Of a DNA stretch of 43,976 bases, positions 34,437 through 42,074 are shown in pieces. The translations under genes and the position numbers were made by a program. The stretch is from CAZGUH01 sp964529005 (GTDB taxonomy: Bacteria; Actinomycetota; Acidimicrobiia; Acidimicrobiales; Ilumatobacteraceae). The notes under the pieces are model-generated. The model saw only the letters and a program-made list of their open reading frames with translations. It searched no databases and was not told the DNA's origin. Numbering within the stretch: position 1 is the stretch's first letter; each line of letters opens with the position of its first letter. The stretch covers positions 1 through 43,976 of the forward strand of contig CAZGUH010000033.1 in assembly GCA_964529005.1 (NCBI GenBank), given 5' to 3'.

Positions 34437-34967
34437 CTACGGGCGTCGACGGCACGCCCGCGAGATGGCAGCGGGCGGCGACCGGCGGGAGACGAGGGCG
34501 AACGGATCGCCGAACCACAGCGCCTCGAGCCCGTCGATCACCCGGCCCATGCCCCGCTCGGCCATCACGATCGGCGCCTCGGGGGCGTCGGCGAACCGCG
34601 TGACGCTGCGCACCCCAGGATCGCTGACCACCGCGACGACGCGCACCCGCCTGCGGTCGGGGTGCTCGCTCGGTCGCATGCCGTCCACGGCCTCGGGCGC
34701 GCCCCATCCGGTGCTGACGACGGCGGCAGCGTCGAAACTGCGGGCGACGACGCCGGCCGGCCCCTCGATCAACCGGTCGATGTCGACGTCCTCGCCGACG
34801 AACGTGGCGCGGGCGGCCCCACCGTCGTCGGGCGTTGCGTCGAGACGGGCGGGGTCGACGAGCACCAGCCCGTAGAGCCGGGACGCAGCCAGGTCGAAGC
34901 CGTCGACGGTCGCATCGATGCGCCGTTCGAACCATTGGGCGAGGCGAACCAACGTCGGTAGATCCAT
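34437..34967 (-). CDS. Hypothetical protein upstream of nadA
   Basis: 176 residues, ATG at 34967. The sequence reads as a soluble alpha/beta protein (AASRLYGLVLVDPARLD, GEDVDIDRLIEGPAGVVARSFDAAAVVSTGWGAPEA, RRRVRVVAVVSDPGVRSVTRF). The C-terminus is basic. I recognise no catalytic motif or family. It sits 9 bases before nadA on the same strand and 60 bases downstream of the IclR-type regulator, so a link to NAD synthesis is possible but unsupported. Codon and GC character match a real gene. Confidence 0.62.
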   Translation of the reverse strand: MDLPTLVRLAQWFERRIDATVDGFDLAASRLYGLVLVDPARLDATPDDGGAARATFVGEDVDIDRLIEGPAGVVARSFDAAAVVSTGWGAPEAVDGMRPSEHPDRRRVRVVAVVSDPGVRSVTRFADAPEAPIVMAERGMGRVIDGLEALWFGDPFALVSRRSPPAAISRACRRRP

Positions 34968-35027
34968 GGCCTCAATGAGTGCGACGCCCGCGGCCCGCCG
35001 GAACCGGTCCCGCCGACGGGGCCTTTG

Positions 35028-35684
35028 TCAGAGGTGGGCCGCACGGAGATCGGCTTCGAGCGCCTCGACGGTCGCCACCAGGTGGGCGCCGAACAGCGCG
35101 CCCGGCGACCGCGACAGCCGCTCGACCGGTCCGCTGACGCTGATCGCTGCGACCGTGTCGCCGGATCGGGAGCGCACCGCGGCGCTCACCGAGGCCACCC
35201 CGGCCTCGCGCTCCTCGATGCTCTCGACCCATCCGCGCGCCCCGGCGCCGCCGAGCAAGGCGGTTCCGGCCGATCCGGCCCGCAACGGAAGGAGCGCGCC
35301 CTCGGGGACGATCCAGCGCAGCCCGTGAGGTGACTGGAGCGAGACGACGCAGCGACGGGCATCTCCCTCACGCACGAACAGCTGGACGCTCTCACCGGTG
35401 CGATCGCGCAACTGGGCGAGCGCCGGACGCGCGATCTCCGCCATCGGGAAGCCCTCCGCCGCGGCGCGCCCGAGAGCCAGCAACTCGAAGCCCAAGCAGA
35501 AGCGGCCGATCGGATCGCGGCGCACCATCCCGTGCGCCTCGAGCGACAGCAGCAGCCGGTGGGCCGTCGCCCGAGGGATCCCGGTGAGCTCCTGGAGGTC
35601 CTGGAGCGAGGCCGATCCGCCCTCCAGGGCGCGCAGGATCGACATCGCCTTGTCCACGACGCCGACGCCACCTACACTCGTCAC
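35028..35684 (-). CDS. ndgR: IclR-family transcriptional regulator, NdgR-like
   Basis: 218 residues. The winged helix spans about 8-65 (VGVVDKAMSILRALEGG, LTGIPRATAHRLLLSLEAHGMVRRD). The effector domain has GESVQLFVREGDARRCVVS, the PLRAGSAGTALL block, then SIEEREAGVASVSAAVR and AAISVSGPVERLSRSPG, closely matching actinomycete NdgR/LtbR. Those proteins regulate leuCD and amino-acid metabolism and lie divergent from leuC, as here. The GTG at 35684 has TACGAT ending 8 bases upstream and no Shine-Dalgarno sequence. The regulator role on leuCD is by orthology. Confidence 0.87.
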   Translation of the reverse strand: MTSVGGVGVVDKAMSILRALEGGSASLQDLQELTGIPRATAHRLLLSLEAHGMVRRDPIGRFCLGFELLALGRAAAEGFPMAEIARPALAQLRDRTGESVQLFVREGDARRCVVSLQSPHGLRWIVPEGALLPLRAGSAGTALLGGAGARGWVESIEEREAGVASVSAAVRSRSGDTVAAISVSGPVERLSRSPGALFGAHLVATVEALEADLRAAHL

Positions 35685-35742
35685 GAACGAGAATCGTATC
35701 TCACATAGTGGGATGACGAGAGACGGGAAAGTGAGATCGCCG
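35685..35742. promoter_or_regulatory. Divergent ndgR-leuC control region
   Basis: This 58-base gap holds the -10 element TACGAT for ndgR (minus, 35693-35698) and an AT-richer core reading ATCGTATCTCACATAG. It is the only place for an NdgR operator controlling both genes. No perfect palindrome stands out. Confidence 0.5.
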
Positions 35743-37143
35743 ATGGCCTCACCGATGACCTTGCCGGAGAAGCTCTGGGAGCGGCACGTCGTGCACCGCG
35801 CCCCAGGCGAAGCCGACCTGCTCTACATCGACCTCCACCTCGTGCACGAGGTCACCAGCCCGCAGGCGTTCGACGGCCTGCGGCTCAGCGGCCGCACCGT
35901 GCGCCGGCCCGACCTGACGATCGCCACCGAGGACCACAACGTGCCGACGGAAGCGATCGACAAGCCGATCGCCGATCCGATCTCGGCGCGCCAGGTCGAG
36001 GTGCTGCGGCAGAACGCCGCGGAGTTCGGCATCACCGAGTACCCGATGGGCGATCCCAACCAGGGCATCGTGCACATCATCGGGCCCGAGCAGGGCCGCA
36101 CCCTGCCGGGCATGACGATCGTCTGCGGCGACAGCCACACCGCGACGCATGGCGCGTTCGGCGCGCTCGCGTTCGGCATCGGCACCAGCGAGGTCGAGCA
36201 CGTCCTGGCGACGCAGACGCTGCCCCAGGTGCGTCCGAAGTGGATGAGCGTCACCGTCGACGGCGACGTCCCCGCGGGCGTGACCGCCAAGGACATCATC
36301 CTGGCGATCATCGGGCACATCGGCACCGGCGGCGGCATCGGTCATGTCATCGAGTACCGCGGCTCGGCGATCCGGGCGCTGTCGATGGAAGGCCGGATGA
36401 CGGTCTGCAACATGAGCATCGAAGCCGGCGCCAAGGCCGGGCTGATCGCCCCCGACGAGACGACGTTCGCCTACCTGAAGGGCCGCCCGCACGCGCCCTC
36501 GGGCGCCGCGTGGGACGAAGCGGTCGCCGACTGGCGCACGCTGCGCACCGACGAGGGCGCCGCGTGGGACAAGGAGGTCACCATCGACGCTTCGGCCCTG
36601 CGGCCCCACGTCAGCTGGGGCACGAACCCCGGCCAGGTCTCGCCGATCGACGGCGCGGTCCCCGAGCCCGGCAGCTTCGACGACGCGACCACCCGCGAGA
36701 CCGTGGCCCGGGCTCTCGAGTACATGGGCCTCACCGCCGGCACGAAGATCCGCGACATCCCCGTCGACACCGTGTTCATCGGCAGCTGCACCAACGGCCG
36801 CATCGAGGACCTGCGCGCCGCCGCCGCGGTGCTCGACGGGCGCAAGGTCAGCATCGCCCGCACGATGATCGTGCCGGGCAGCCACGCGGTGAAGAAGCAG
36901 GCGGAAGCGGAGGGCCTCGACAAGATCTTCCGCGCCGCCGGGGCCGACTGGCGGGAGCCGGGGTGCAGCATGTGCCTGGCGATGAACCCCGACAAGCTCG
37001 CGCCCGGCGAGCGCGCCGCGAGCACCAGCAACCGCAACTTCGAAGGCCGTCAAGGACGTGGCGGCCGCACCCACCTCGTCTCCCCCGCCGTCGCCGCGGC
37101 CACCGCGGTCGCCGGCCGCTTCTCCACCCCGGAGGATCTCTGA
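35743..37143 (+). CDS. leuC: 3-isopropylmalate dehydratase large subunit
   Basis: 466 residues, the standard LeuC length. With LeuD it isomerises 2- to 3-isopropylmalate and, in the citramalate pathway, citramalate to 3-methylmalate. Aconitase-fold signatures include LLYIDLHLVHEVTSPQAF, VCGDSHTATHGAFG, and the [4Fe-4S] cysteines in FIGSCTNGRIEDLRAA and in CSMCLAMNPD. I chose the ATG at 35743, which gives the usual length; ATGs at 35713 and 35755 are alternatives. The TGA overlaps the leuD ATG by one base. Confidence 0.95.
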   Translation: MASPMTLPEKLWERHVVHRAPGEADLLYIDLHLVHEVTSPQAFDGLRLSGRTVRRPDLTIATEDHNVPTEAIDKPIADPISARQVEVLRQNAAEFGITEYPMGDPNQGIVHIIGPEQGRTLPGMTIVCGDSHTATHGAFGALAFGIGTSEVEHVLATQTLPQVRPKWMSVTVDGDVPAGVTAKDIILAIIGHIGTGGGIGHVIEYRGSAIRALSMEGRMTVCNMSIEAGAKAGLIAPDETTFAYLKGRPHAPSGAAWDEAVADWRTLRTDEGAAWDKEVTIDASALRPHVSWGTNPGQVSPIDGAVPEPGSFDDATTRETVARALEYMGLTAGTKIRDIPVDTVFIGSCTNGRIEDLRAAAAVLDGRKVSIARTMIVPGSHAVKKQAEAEGLDKIFRAAGADWREPGCSMCLAMNPDKLAPGERAASTSNRNFEGRQGRGGRTHLVSPAVAAATAVAGRFSTPEDL

Positions 37144-37739
37144 TGAAGGCCGTCCGCATCATCTCGGGCACCGGCGTGCCGCTGAAGCGCAGCGACGTCG
37201 ACACCGACCAGATCATCCCGGCCGACTGGCTGAAGCGCGTCGAGCGCACCGGATACGAGGCCGGCCTGTTCTCGACGTGGCGCGACGACCGCGACTTCGT
37301 CCTCAACGACGAGCGTTTCGCGCAGGCGTCGATCCTGGTCGCCGGGCCGGCGTTCGGCGTCGGCAGCAGCCGCGAGCACGCCGTGTGGGCGATCCAGCAG
37401 TACGGCTTCGACGCCGTCATCGCCCCCAGCTTCAGCGACATCTTCCGCAACAACTGCACGAAGAACGGCCTCGTGCCGGTGGTGTTGCCGGAGAGCGCCG
37501 TCGAACGTCTCTGGGCGCTGATCGAGGCCGATCCCCGCACCGAGATCACCGTCGACATGGAACAGCTCGTCGTCGAGGCGCCGGCTGCGTCGTTCCGCGA
37601 GAGCTTCCCGATGGACCCGTCGACGCAGCATCGCTTCCTCAATGGTCTCGACGACATCGGCATCACGCTGTCGCACGCCGAGGAGATCACGGCCTACGAA
37701 CGCCGCCGCCCCAACTGGCTGACGGTGCACGCGCTCTGA
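37143..37739 (+). CDS. leuD: 3-isopropylmalate dehydratase small subunit
   Basis: 198 residues, the normal size. LeuD supplies the swivelling domain of the LeuCD isomerase. SDVDTDQIIPADWLKR at the start, GPAFGVGSSREHAVWAI (the substrate-binding loop), APSFSDIFRNNCTKNGLVPV and the C-terminal LNGLDDIGITLSHAEEITAYERRRP are complete and in order. The start overlaps the leuC stop (TGATG), so the two subunits are translationally coupled. WYL-regulator gene converges 19 bases downstream. Confidence 0.96.
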   Translation: MKAVRIISGTGVPLKRSDVDTDQIIPADWLKRVERTGYEAGLFSTWRDDRDFVLNDERFAQASILVAGPAFGVGSSREHAVWAIQQYGFDAVIAPSFSDIFRNNCTKNGLVPVVLPESAVERLWALIEADPRTEITVDMEQLVVEAPAASFRESFPMDPSTQHRFLNGLDDIGITLSHAEEITAYERRRPNWLTVHAL

Positions 37740-37758
37740 GCCGTCGACGGTCGTCCGA

Positions 37759-38709
37759 TCACCGAGCGTCGCCGTAGCGCTCGGTGAGCCGGGCCCCGAT
37801 CGCGGCCAGCTCGGCGCGCACCTCCGCCGGCCCGATCACATCCAGGCCGGGGTACCCGGCGAGTTGGGCCGCCGCCTGCCAGTCCGCGGGGAATCCGATC
37901 TCGACGCGCACGCGGCCGTCGGGCTCGCTCGCGCCGACGGTGAGCCGGTTGCCGAAGCTCGCACGGAGCCAGCGCACGACGTGCTCGTCCGCCAGCGCTT
38001 CGACGCACACCGCAGATCGCAACTCGTCCATCTCGGCGACCACCTGCTTCCACGCGTCGGCAAGGTCGAAGCCGGGCGGCCGGCGGGCGGGCTCAGCCGT
38101 GAGCTCGGCCGAGCGCACACGCCACACCCGGAACGTGCGCCGCAGCCCGGCATCGGTGTCGGCGACGAGGTACCACGCCGATCCCTTGGCGACCAGTCCC
38201 AGTGGATGGACGATGCGGTCGGTCTGCGCGTTCCGACGATCGACGTAGCCGAGCCGCACCTGCACTCCCTGGACGACCGCCTGCTGGAGCACCCCGAGGA
38301 ACGGAGGAGGCGGCGGCGCTTCGGCGCCCCAGCGCGCAGGATCGAGCACGATCGCCGAGGCCGCCTTCTCCGCTTCCTCACGGAACGTCTCGGGCAGCGC
38401 CTGCACGAGCTTGCGCAGCGCAGCCTTGGCCTCCGGGGTGACCGCCGACGCCGGCCCGGCGACGAGGAACAGCGTCCGCGCCTCGGCCGCTGTGAGACCG
38501 CTGAGGTCGGTGCGGGCGCCGCCCACCAGCGACCAACCGCCGTTGCGTCCAGGCTGCGAGTAGACGGGGATGCCTGCGATGGACAGCGCTTCGAGATCGC
38601 GGCGAGCGGTGCGGACCGACACCTCCAGCTCGGCCGCCACCTCGGCGGCGGTCACCCGCCCGCGAGCCTGGAGGAACAGCAGTGTGGCGACGAGGCGGTC
38701 GGCTCGCAT
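37759..38709 (-). CDS. WYL-domain transcriptional regulator
   Basis: 316 residues. The N-terminal winged helix (about 1-60) is DeoR-like: LVATLLFLQARGRVTAAEVAAELEVSVRTARRDLEALSIAGIPVYS. The WYL domain (about 145-230) includes GYVDRRNAQTDRIVHPLGLVAKGSAWYLVADTD, and the C-terminal WCX extension follows. WYL domains sense nucleic acids or small ligands. The ATG at 38709 gives the usual N-terminus. Upstream lies a 27-base inverted repeat shared with the divergent serine-hydrolase gene, a likely operator for autoregulation. The ligand is unknown. Confidence 0.86.
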   Translation of the reverse strand: MRADRLVATLLFLQARGRVTAAEVAAELEVSVRTARRDLEALSIAGIPVYSQPGRNGGWSLVGGARTDLSGLTAAEARTLFLVAGPASAVTPEAKAALRKLVQALPETFREEAEKAASAIVLDPARWGAEAPPPPPFLGVLQQAVVQGVQVRLGYVDRRNAQTDRIVHPLGLVAKGSAWYLVADTDAGLRRTFRVWRVRSAELTAEPARRPPGFDLADAWKQVVAEMDELRSAVCVEALADEHVVRWLRASFGNRLTVGASEPDGRVRVEIGFPADWQAAAQLAGYPGLDVIGPAEVRAELAAIGARLTERYGDAR

Positions 38710-38726
38710 GCGCTCATCATGCCCAC

Positions 38727-38753
38727 GAACATGGCCATGTCCTGTCCATGTTC
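38727..38753. promoter_or_regulatory. Inverted repeat between WYL regulator and serine hydrolase, candidate operator
   Basis: GAACATGG (38727-38734) and CCATGTTC (38746-38753) are perfect 8-bp arms, and a third half-site CCATGT lies between them at 38735-38740, making ACATGGCCATGT a near palindrome itself. The spacing of half-sites suits a multimeric regulator such as the WYL protein. Confidence 0.5.
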
Positions 38754-38781
38754 CTGCCACGACGTTCGCCGGCACGGACGG

Positions 38782-38787
38782 TACGGT
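38782..38787 (+). promoter_or_regulatory. -10 hexamer TACGGT, leaderless promoter for the serine-hydrolase lipoprotein
   Basis: TACGGT ends 8 bases before the GTG at 38796. It lies about 30 bases from the candidate WYL operator, close to where a -35 region would be. Confidence 0.5.
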
Positions 38788-38795
38788 GCGCACGA

Positions 38796-39937
38796 GTGAG
38801 GAGGGGTCGTCCCGGGTTGAGGGCGCAGCGCGCGCTCGCGTGCGTGATCGCGGCGGTGTCGCTCGCCGCGTGCACCGTCGACGCGGCCGCCGACGATGTG
38901 NNNNNNNNNNNNNNNNNNNNNNNNNNNNNNNNNNNNNNNNNNNNNNNNNNNNNNNNNNNNNNNNNNNNNNNNNNNNNNNNNNNNNNNNNNNNNNNNNNNN
39001 CGTCGCGGACACCGAGTTCGTGCCGACCGCCGTCGACGCCGCGGCCGCATCGCTGGCCGAGGGAAACCTGGCCGTGTCGGTGTCCGTGCTGCGCGACGGC
39101 CGGCCCGTGTACGGGCACGCCACCGGGACCCAGAACTCCGGCGAGGCGCTCACCACCGACACCCCGATGGTGCTCGCCAGCGTCAGCAAGCTGGTGACGG
39201 CGCTCACGGTCGCGCGGTTGATCGAGGCCGGCGAGATGGCGCTCCCCGATGCGGTCCCGTGGACGGAGATGGGTCTCGCCCACGATCCGGCCTGGGACGG
39301 CGTGGTCGTCGGCGAATTGCTCACCCACACGAGCGGGATGCCGGTCGCCCGCAGGTCCTGGTTCGACGATCCCGGGTCGTGCGCGATCCCGCTCCAGGAG
39401 GCGTTGGCGACCCCGCCGACGCCGGCGCGGGGCGCCTGGGTGTACTCGAACGGCAACTACTGCGCCCTCGGCCTGATGATCGAGGCGCGCACCGGAGCCA
39501 CGTTCGCCGACGCGGCCCGCGAGCTCGTGTTCGACCCGCTCGGGATCACCGGGCCGCACCTGACGACGGTCGGCGCGGGCCCGTCCGACGGCCCGTACGC
39601 GCCCGGGATCGCCCGCCTCGAACGGCTCGGCGCTGCCGGGACGTGGATGGCGTCGTCGGACGACATCGCGGCGATGCTCGCCGGCGTGACGCCCGCCGAT
39701 CAGCCGGTGCTGTCGTGGCCCGGCGTGATCGTCGACCAGTACGGCTGGGGCCACACGGGCACGGTCGACGGCGCCAAGGCGTGCGCATGGGTCATGGAGG
39801 CCGGCCGCACCGTGGTCGTCGCGATCGTCGCCGGCAACCGCCCCAGCACGGGCGGCAAGGTCTGCGACAGGATCGTGCCGGCCGTCGCCGCGGACCTCGG
39901 CATCTGGGCCGACAAGCCGGTGCGCAGCCCGGTCTGA
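38796..39937 (+). CDS. Serine hydrolase, beta-lactamase/CubicO-like lipoprotein, interrupted by an assembly gap
   Basis: The GTG at 38796 opens a lipoprotein signal (RALACVIAAVSLAAC; lipobox LAAC), then 100 N interrupt the gene. After the gap the penicillin-binding-protein-like domain is clear: nucleophile motif SVSK near 39180, the YSN triad motif (WVYSNGNY) near 39440, GELLTHTSGMP and the third-box GHTGTV near 39750. These are class C beta-lactamase/CubicO features; targets range from D-amino peptides to esters. The frame before and after the N run differs, which only means the true gap is not exactly 100 bases. Annotate as one gene with missing sequence. Confidence 0.82.
38901..39000. other. 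Assembly gap of 100 N
   Basis: Exactly 100 undetermined bases, the usual scaffold placeholder. The real length is unknown. It hides the region between the lipobox and the catalytic domain of the serine hydrolase. Confidence 0.99.
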
Positions 39938-39953
39938 GCGGACCGACCGGCTG

Positions 39954-41693
39954 TCAGCAGCCGGTCACCAGCGTCGCCGGCCGGACACCGCGCATCGAGC
40001 TGACGACCGCCAGCTCGTCGCACGCGGCGAGGTCGGCGGCGAGGATCACCCGCTCGCGCACGCGGCCCTCGGCGAGCAGGGCCGCGCGGCCGACGCCCGC
40101 CAGGCCGCCGCTCGACAGGGGCGGTGTCCACCACTGGCCGCCCTCACGGAACAGCAGGTTGGCCACGGTGGTCTCGACAGCCTCGCCACGCTCGTTGACC
40201 AGCACGACGTCGTCGGCGCCGGGATGGGCGGCCCTGGCGGTGTCGTAGACGACGCGGTGCGTCGTCTTGTGAGCGCAGAACACGTCGTCGGACCTCACCG
40301 CCCGATCAGCGACGGCCAACTGCACGACCGCCGGCGCCACGTCGAGCGGGACGGCCTGCAGCTCGGCGACCCCGTCGCAGGCGAGCACGACCCGCAGCCG
40401 GTGCGGCTCGGCGGGCTTGCCCAGGTCCGCGATGCGCCGCGCGATCCCCTCGCGATCGAACGGAAAGCCGAACCACCCCGCGGAGCTCGCCAGCCGGGCG
40501 AGATGGCGGTCGAGATGCCGCGGTCCCTCCCGGTCGAGCAGCATCGTCTCCAGCAGGCAGAAACGCGGCCAGCCGGCACGAAGCACCTCCACCTTGGCGT
40601 CGACCTCGCGATCCTCCGCTGCCGGATGCGACGACCACGTGATGCCCGCGCCGGCGCCGTAGTCGACGGTCCCGCTGGCGCGGTCGACGACGGCCGTGCG
40701 GATGGCGACGCTCAAGCGCGCCCGCGGCCCCTGTCCCGGCGGGGCGAGCAGCCCGATCGTGCCGGTGTGGATGCCGCGCGGGCGCGGCTCGAGCGTGTCG
40801 ATCAGCCGCATCGCGGCGGTCTTCGGCGCGCCGGTCACCGATCCGCAGGGAAACGTCGCGCTCAGAACCGCGTCGAGATCGAGGCCGGGGCGCGCCACCG
40901 CGGTCACGGTGGAGGTCATCTGCCAGACGGTCTCGTAGCGCTCGACGTCGAACAGCGCGGGCACGCGGACACCGCCGTTGGCCGCGATGCGGCCGAGGTC
41001 GTTGCGCACGAGGTCGACGATCATCACGTTCTCGGCGCGGTCCTTCTCCGACGCCGCGAGGTCGCGCCCGGCGCACTCGTCGTGCTCGGGTCGCACGGCG
41101 CGGCGAGCCGTGCCCTTCATCGGCTTGCAGGCGAGCAGGTCGCCGTCCCACACGAGGAACTGCTCCGGCGACGCCGACACGATCGCCGCGTCGCCGAGGT
41201 CGACGAAGGCGTGGAACGCGCCCCGCTGCGCGCTCGCCATCGCCACGTAGAGATCGAACGGACCGCCGTCGAGCTCGCCGACGAAGTGATCGGAGATGTT
41301 GACCTGATAGACGTTGCCCTCGGCGATCTCCTCACGCACCCGCTCGACCGCGGCGCGGAACCACTCACTGCCCGGATCGCGGCGCAGGTTGCGCACCGCG
41401 GCGGCGCGCAGCGGCAGGGTCTCGATCGGCGCGGCGGGCGCGCATCGTTCGAACGCGGCGAACCACGCCAGCGGCAGCGTGCCGGCGCACGGGCGCGCGG
41501 GGAACGACCCGTCGAACGCCGCGCCCGCCTCGTACGTGAGGAAGCCGGCGACCCAGCGTCCCCCGCGGGCCGCGGCGTCGGCGGCGCGGACCACCGCACG
41601 CACGTCGGCGACGTCGGTCGCCGTCCACACGTCGACGGGGTCGCGCAGTTCCGTCGCCACGCCGAGGCGCACGTCGTCGAAGCGCACGAACAT
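39954..41693 (-). CDS. pabB-pabC: Fused aminodeoxychorismate synthase component I and 4-amino-4-deoxychorismate lyase
   Basis: 579 residues. The first part (1 to about 365) is PabB: EIAEGNVYQVNIS, the PabB-specific lysine in CKPMKGTARR near 190 (TrpE has Ala here), ENVMIVDLVRNDLGR, FPCGSVTGAPK and HTGTIG. The second part (about 375-579) is a PLP fold type IV domain like PabC: LLETMLLDREGPRHLDRHLARL, CAHKTTHRVVYDTARA with the PLP lysine, LVNERGEAVETTVANLLF and TPPLSSGGLAGVGRAALL. Together they make 4-aminobenzoate for folate. The ATG at 41693 has GGAGG only 2 bases away, so its spacing is unusual. The amidotransferase subunit PabA is not in the window. Confidence 0.9.
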   Translation of the reverse strand: MFVRFDDVRLGVATELRDPVDVWTATDVADVRAVVRAADAAARGGRWVAGFLTYEAGAAFDGSFPARPCAGTLPLAWFAAFERCAPAAPIETLPLRAAAVRNLRRDPGSEWFRAAVERVREEIAEGNVYQVNISDHFVGELDGGPFDLYVAMASAQRGAFHAFVDLGDAAIVSASPEQFLVWDGDLLACKPMKGTARRAVRPEHDECAGRDLAASEKDRAENVMIVDLVRNDLGRIAANGGVRVPALFDVERYETVWQMTSTVTAVARPGLDLDAVLSATFPCGSVTGAPKTAAMRLIDTLEPRPRGIHTGTIGLLAPPGQGPRARLSVAIRTAVVDRASGTVDYGAGAGITWSSHPAAEDREVDAKVEVLRAGWPRFCLLETMLLDREGPRHLDRHLARLASSAGWFGFPFDREGIARRIADLGKPAEPHRLRVVLACDGVAELQAVPLDVAPAVVQLAVADRAVRSDDVFCAHKTTHRVVYDTARAAHPGADDVVLVNERGEAVETTVANLLFREGGQWWTPPLSSGGLAGVGRAALLAEGRVRERVILAADLAACDELAVVSSMRGVRPATLVTGC

Positions 41694-41819
41694 CGCCTCC
41701 GAGCGTGGCAGATCAGACCGATCCTGCACACCTCGGTTCGTATCCACCCTGTGGGGGGCTCGTCTGTGTCGGCGTGCGACGCACTCGCTCGCACGCTCAC
41801 GAACAGAACGGAGCACTCC

Positions 41820-42074
41820 ATGGCCACCGCAACCAACCACCGGCTCGATGCCGAGAAGATCGCCCGCGCCACCCGGCCGGAGGTCGTCAACGTGCACGTC
41901 CCCCTCGAGCTCCTGTGGGACTTCGACCGCCTGACGAAGGTGAAGAAGGACATCCTGGGCAAGCTGGGCTGCCTCGCCTGCACCTCGGGCTTCGACATCC
42001 GCTGGCGCGGCGCTCGCGACTTCGTCGTCAACCCCGCGCTGGAGGTCACAGCGCTCAACGAAATCGCGCGATGA
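41820..42074 (+). CDS. Small CxxC protein, candidate substrate peptide of the adjacent DUF692 enzyme
   Basis: 84 residues, ATG at 41820 with GGAG 8 bases upstream. Residues 1-45 are hydrophilic and helical (DAEKIARATRPEVVNVHVPLELLWDFDRLTKVKKDILGK would be leader-like), then GCLACTSGFDIRW (50-62) contains the only two cysteines, Cys51 and Cys54. There is no signal peptide. The stop overlaps the start of the DUF692 gene as ATGA, so the two are translationally coupled. DUF692 (MNIO) enzymes modify cysteines in small proteins encoded next to them; by that analogy this is the likely substrate. It shows no resemblance I can see to methanobactin, bufferin or TglA precursors. Confidence 0.7.
   Translation: MATATNHRLDAEKIARATRPEVVNVHVPLELLWDFDRLTKVKKDILGKLGCLACTSGFDIRWRGARDFVVNPALEVTALNEIAR

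Noticed and set aside
38890..39010. Frameshift in the serine-hydrolase gene
   Set aside because: The frame change falls exactly on the 100-N placeholder, whose real length is unknown, so it is not evidence of a mutation.
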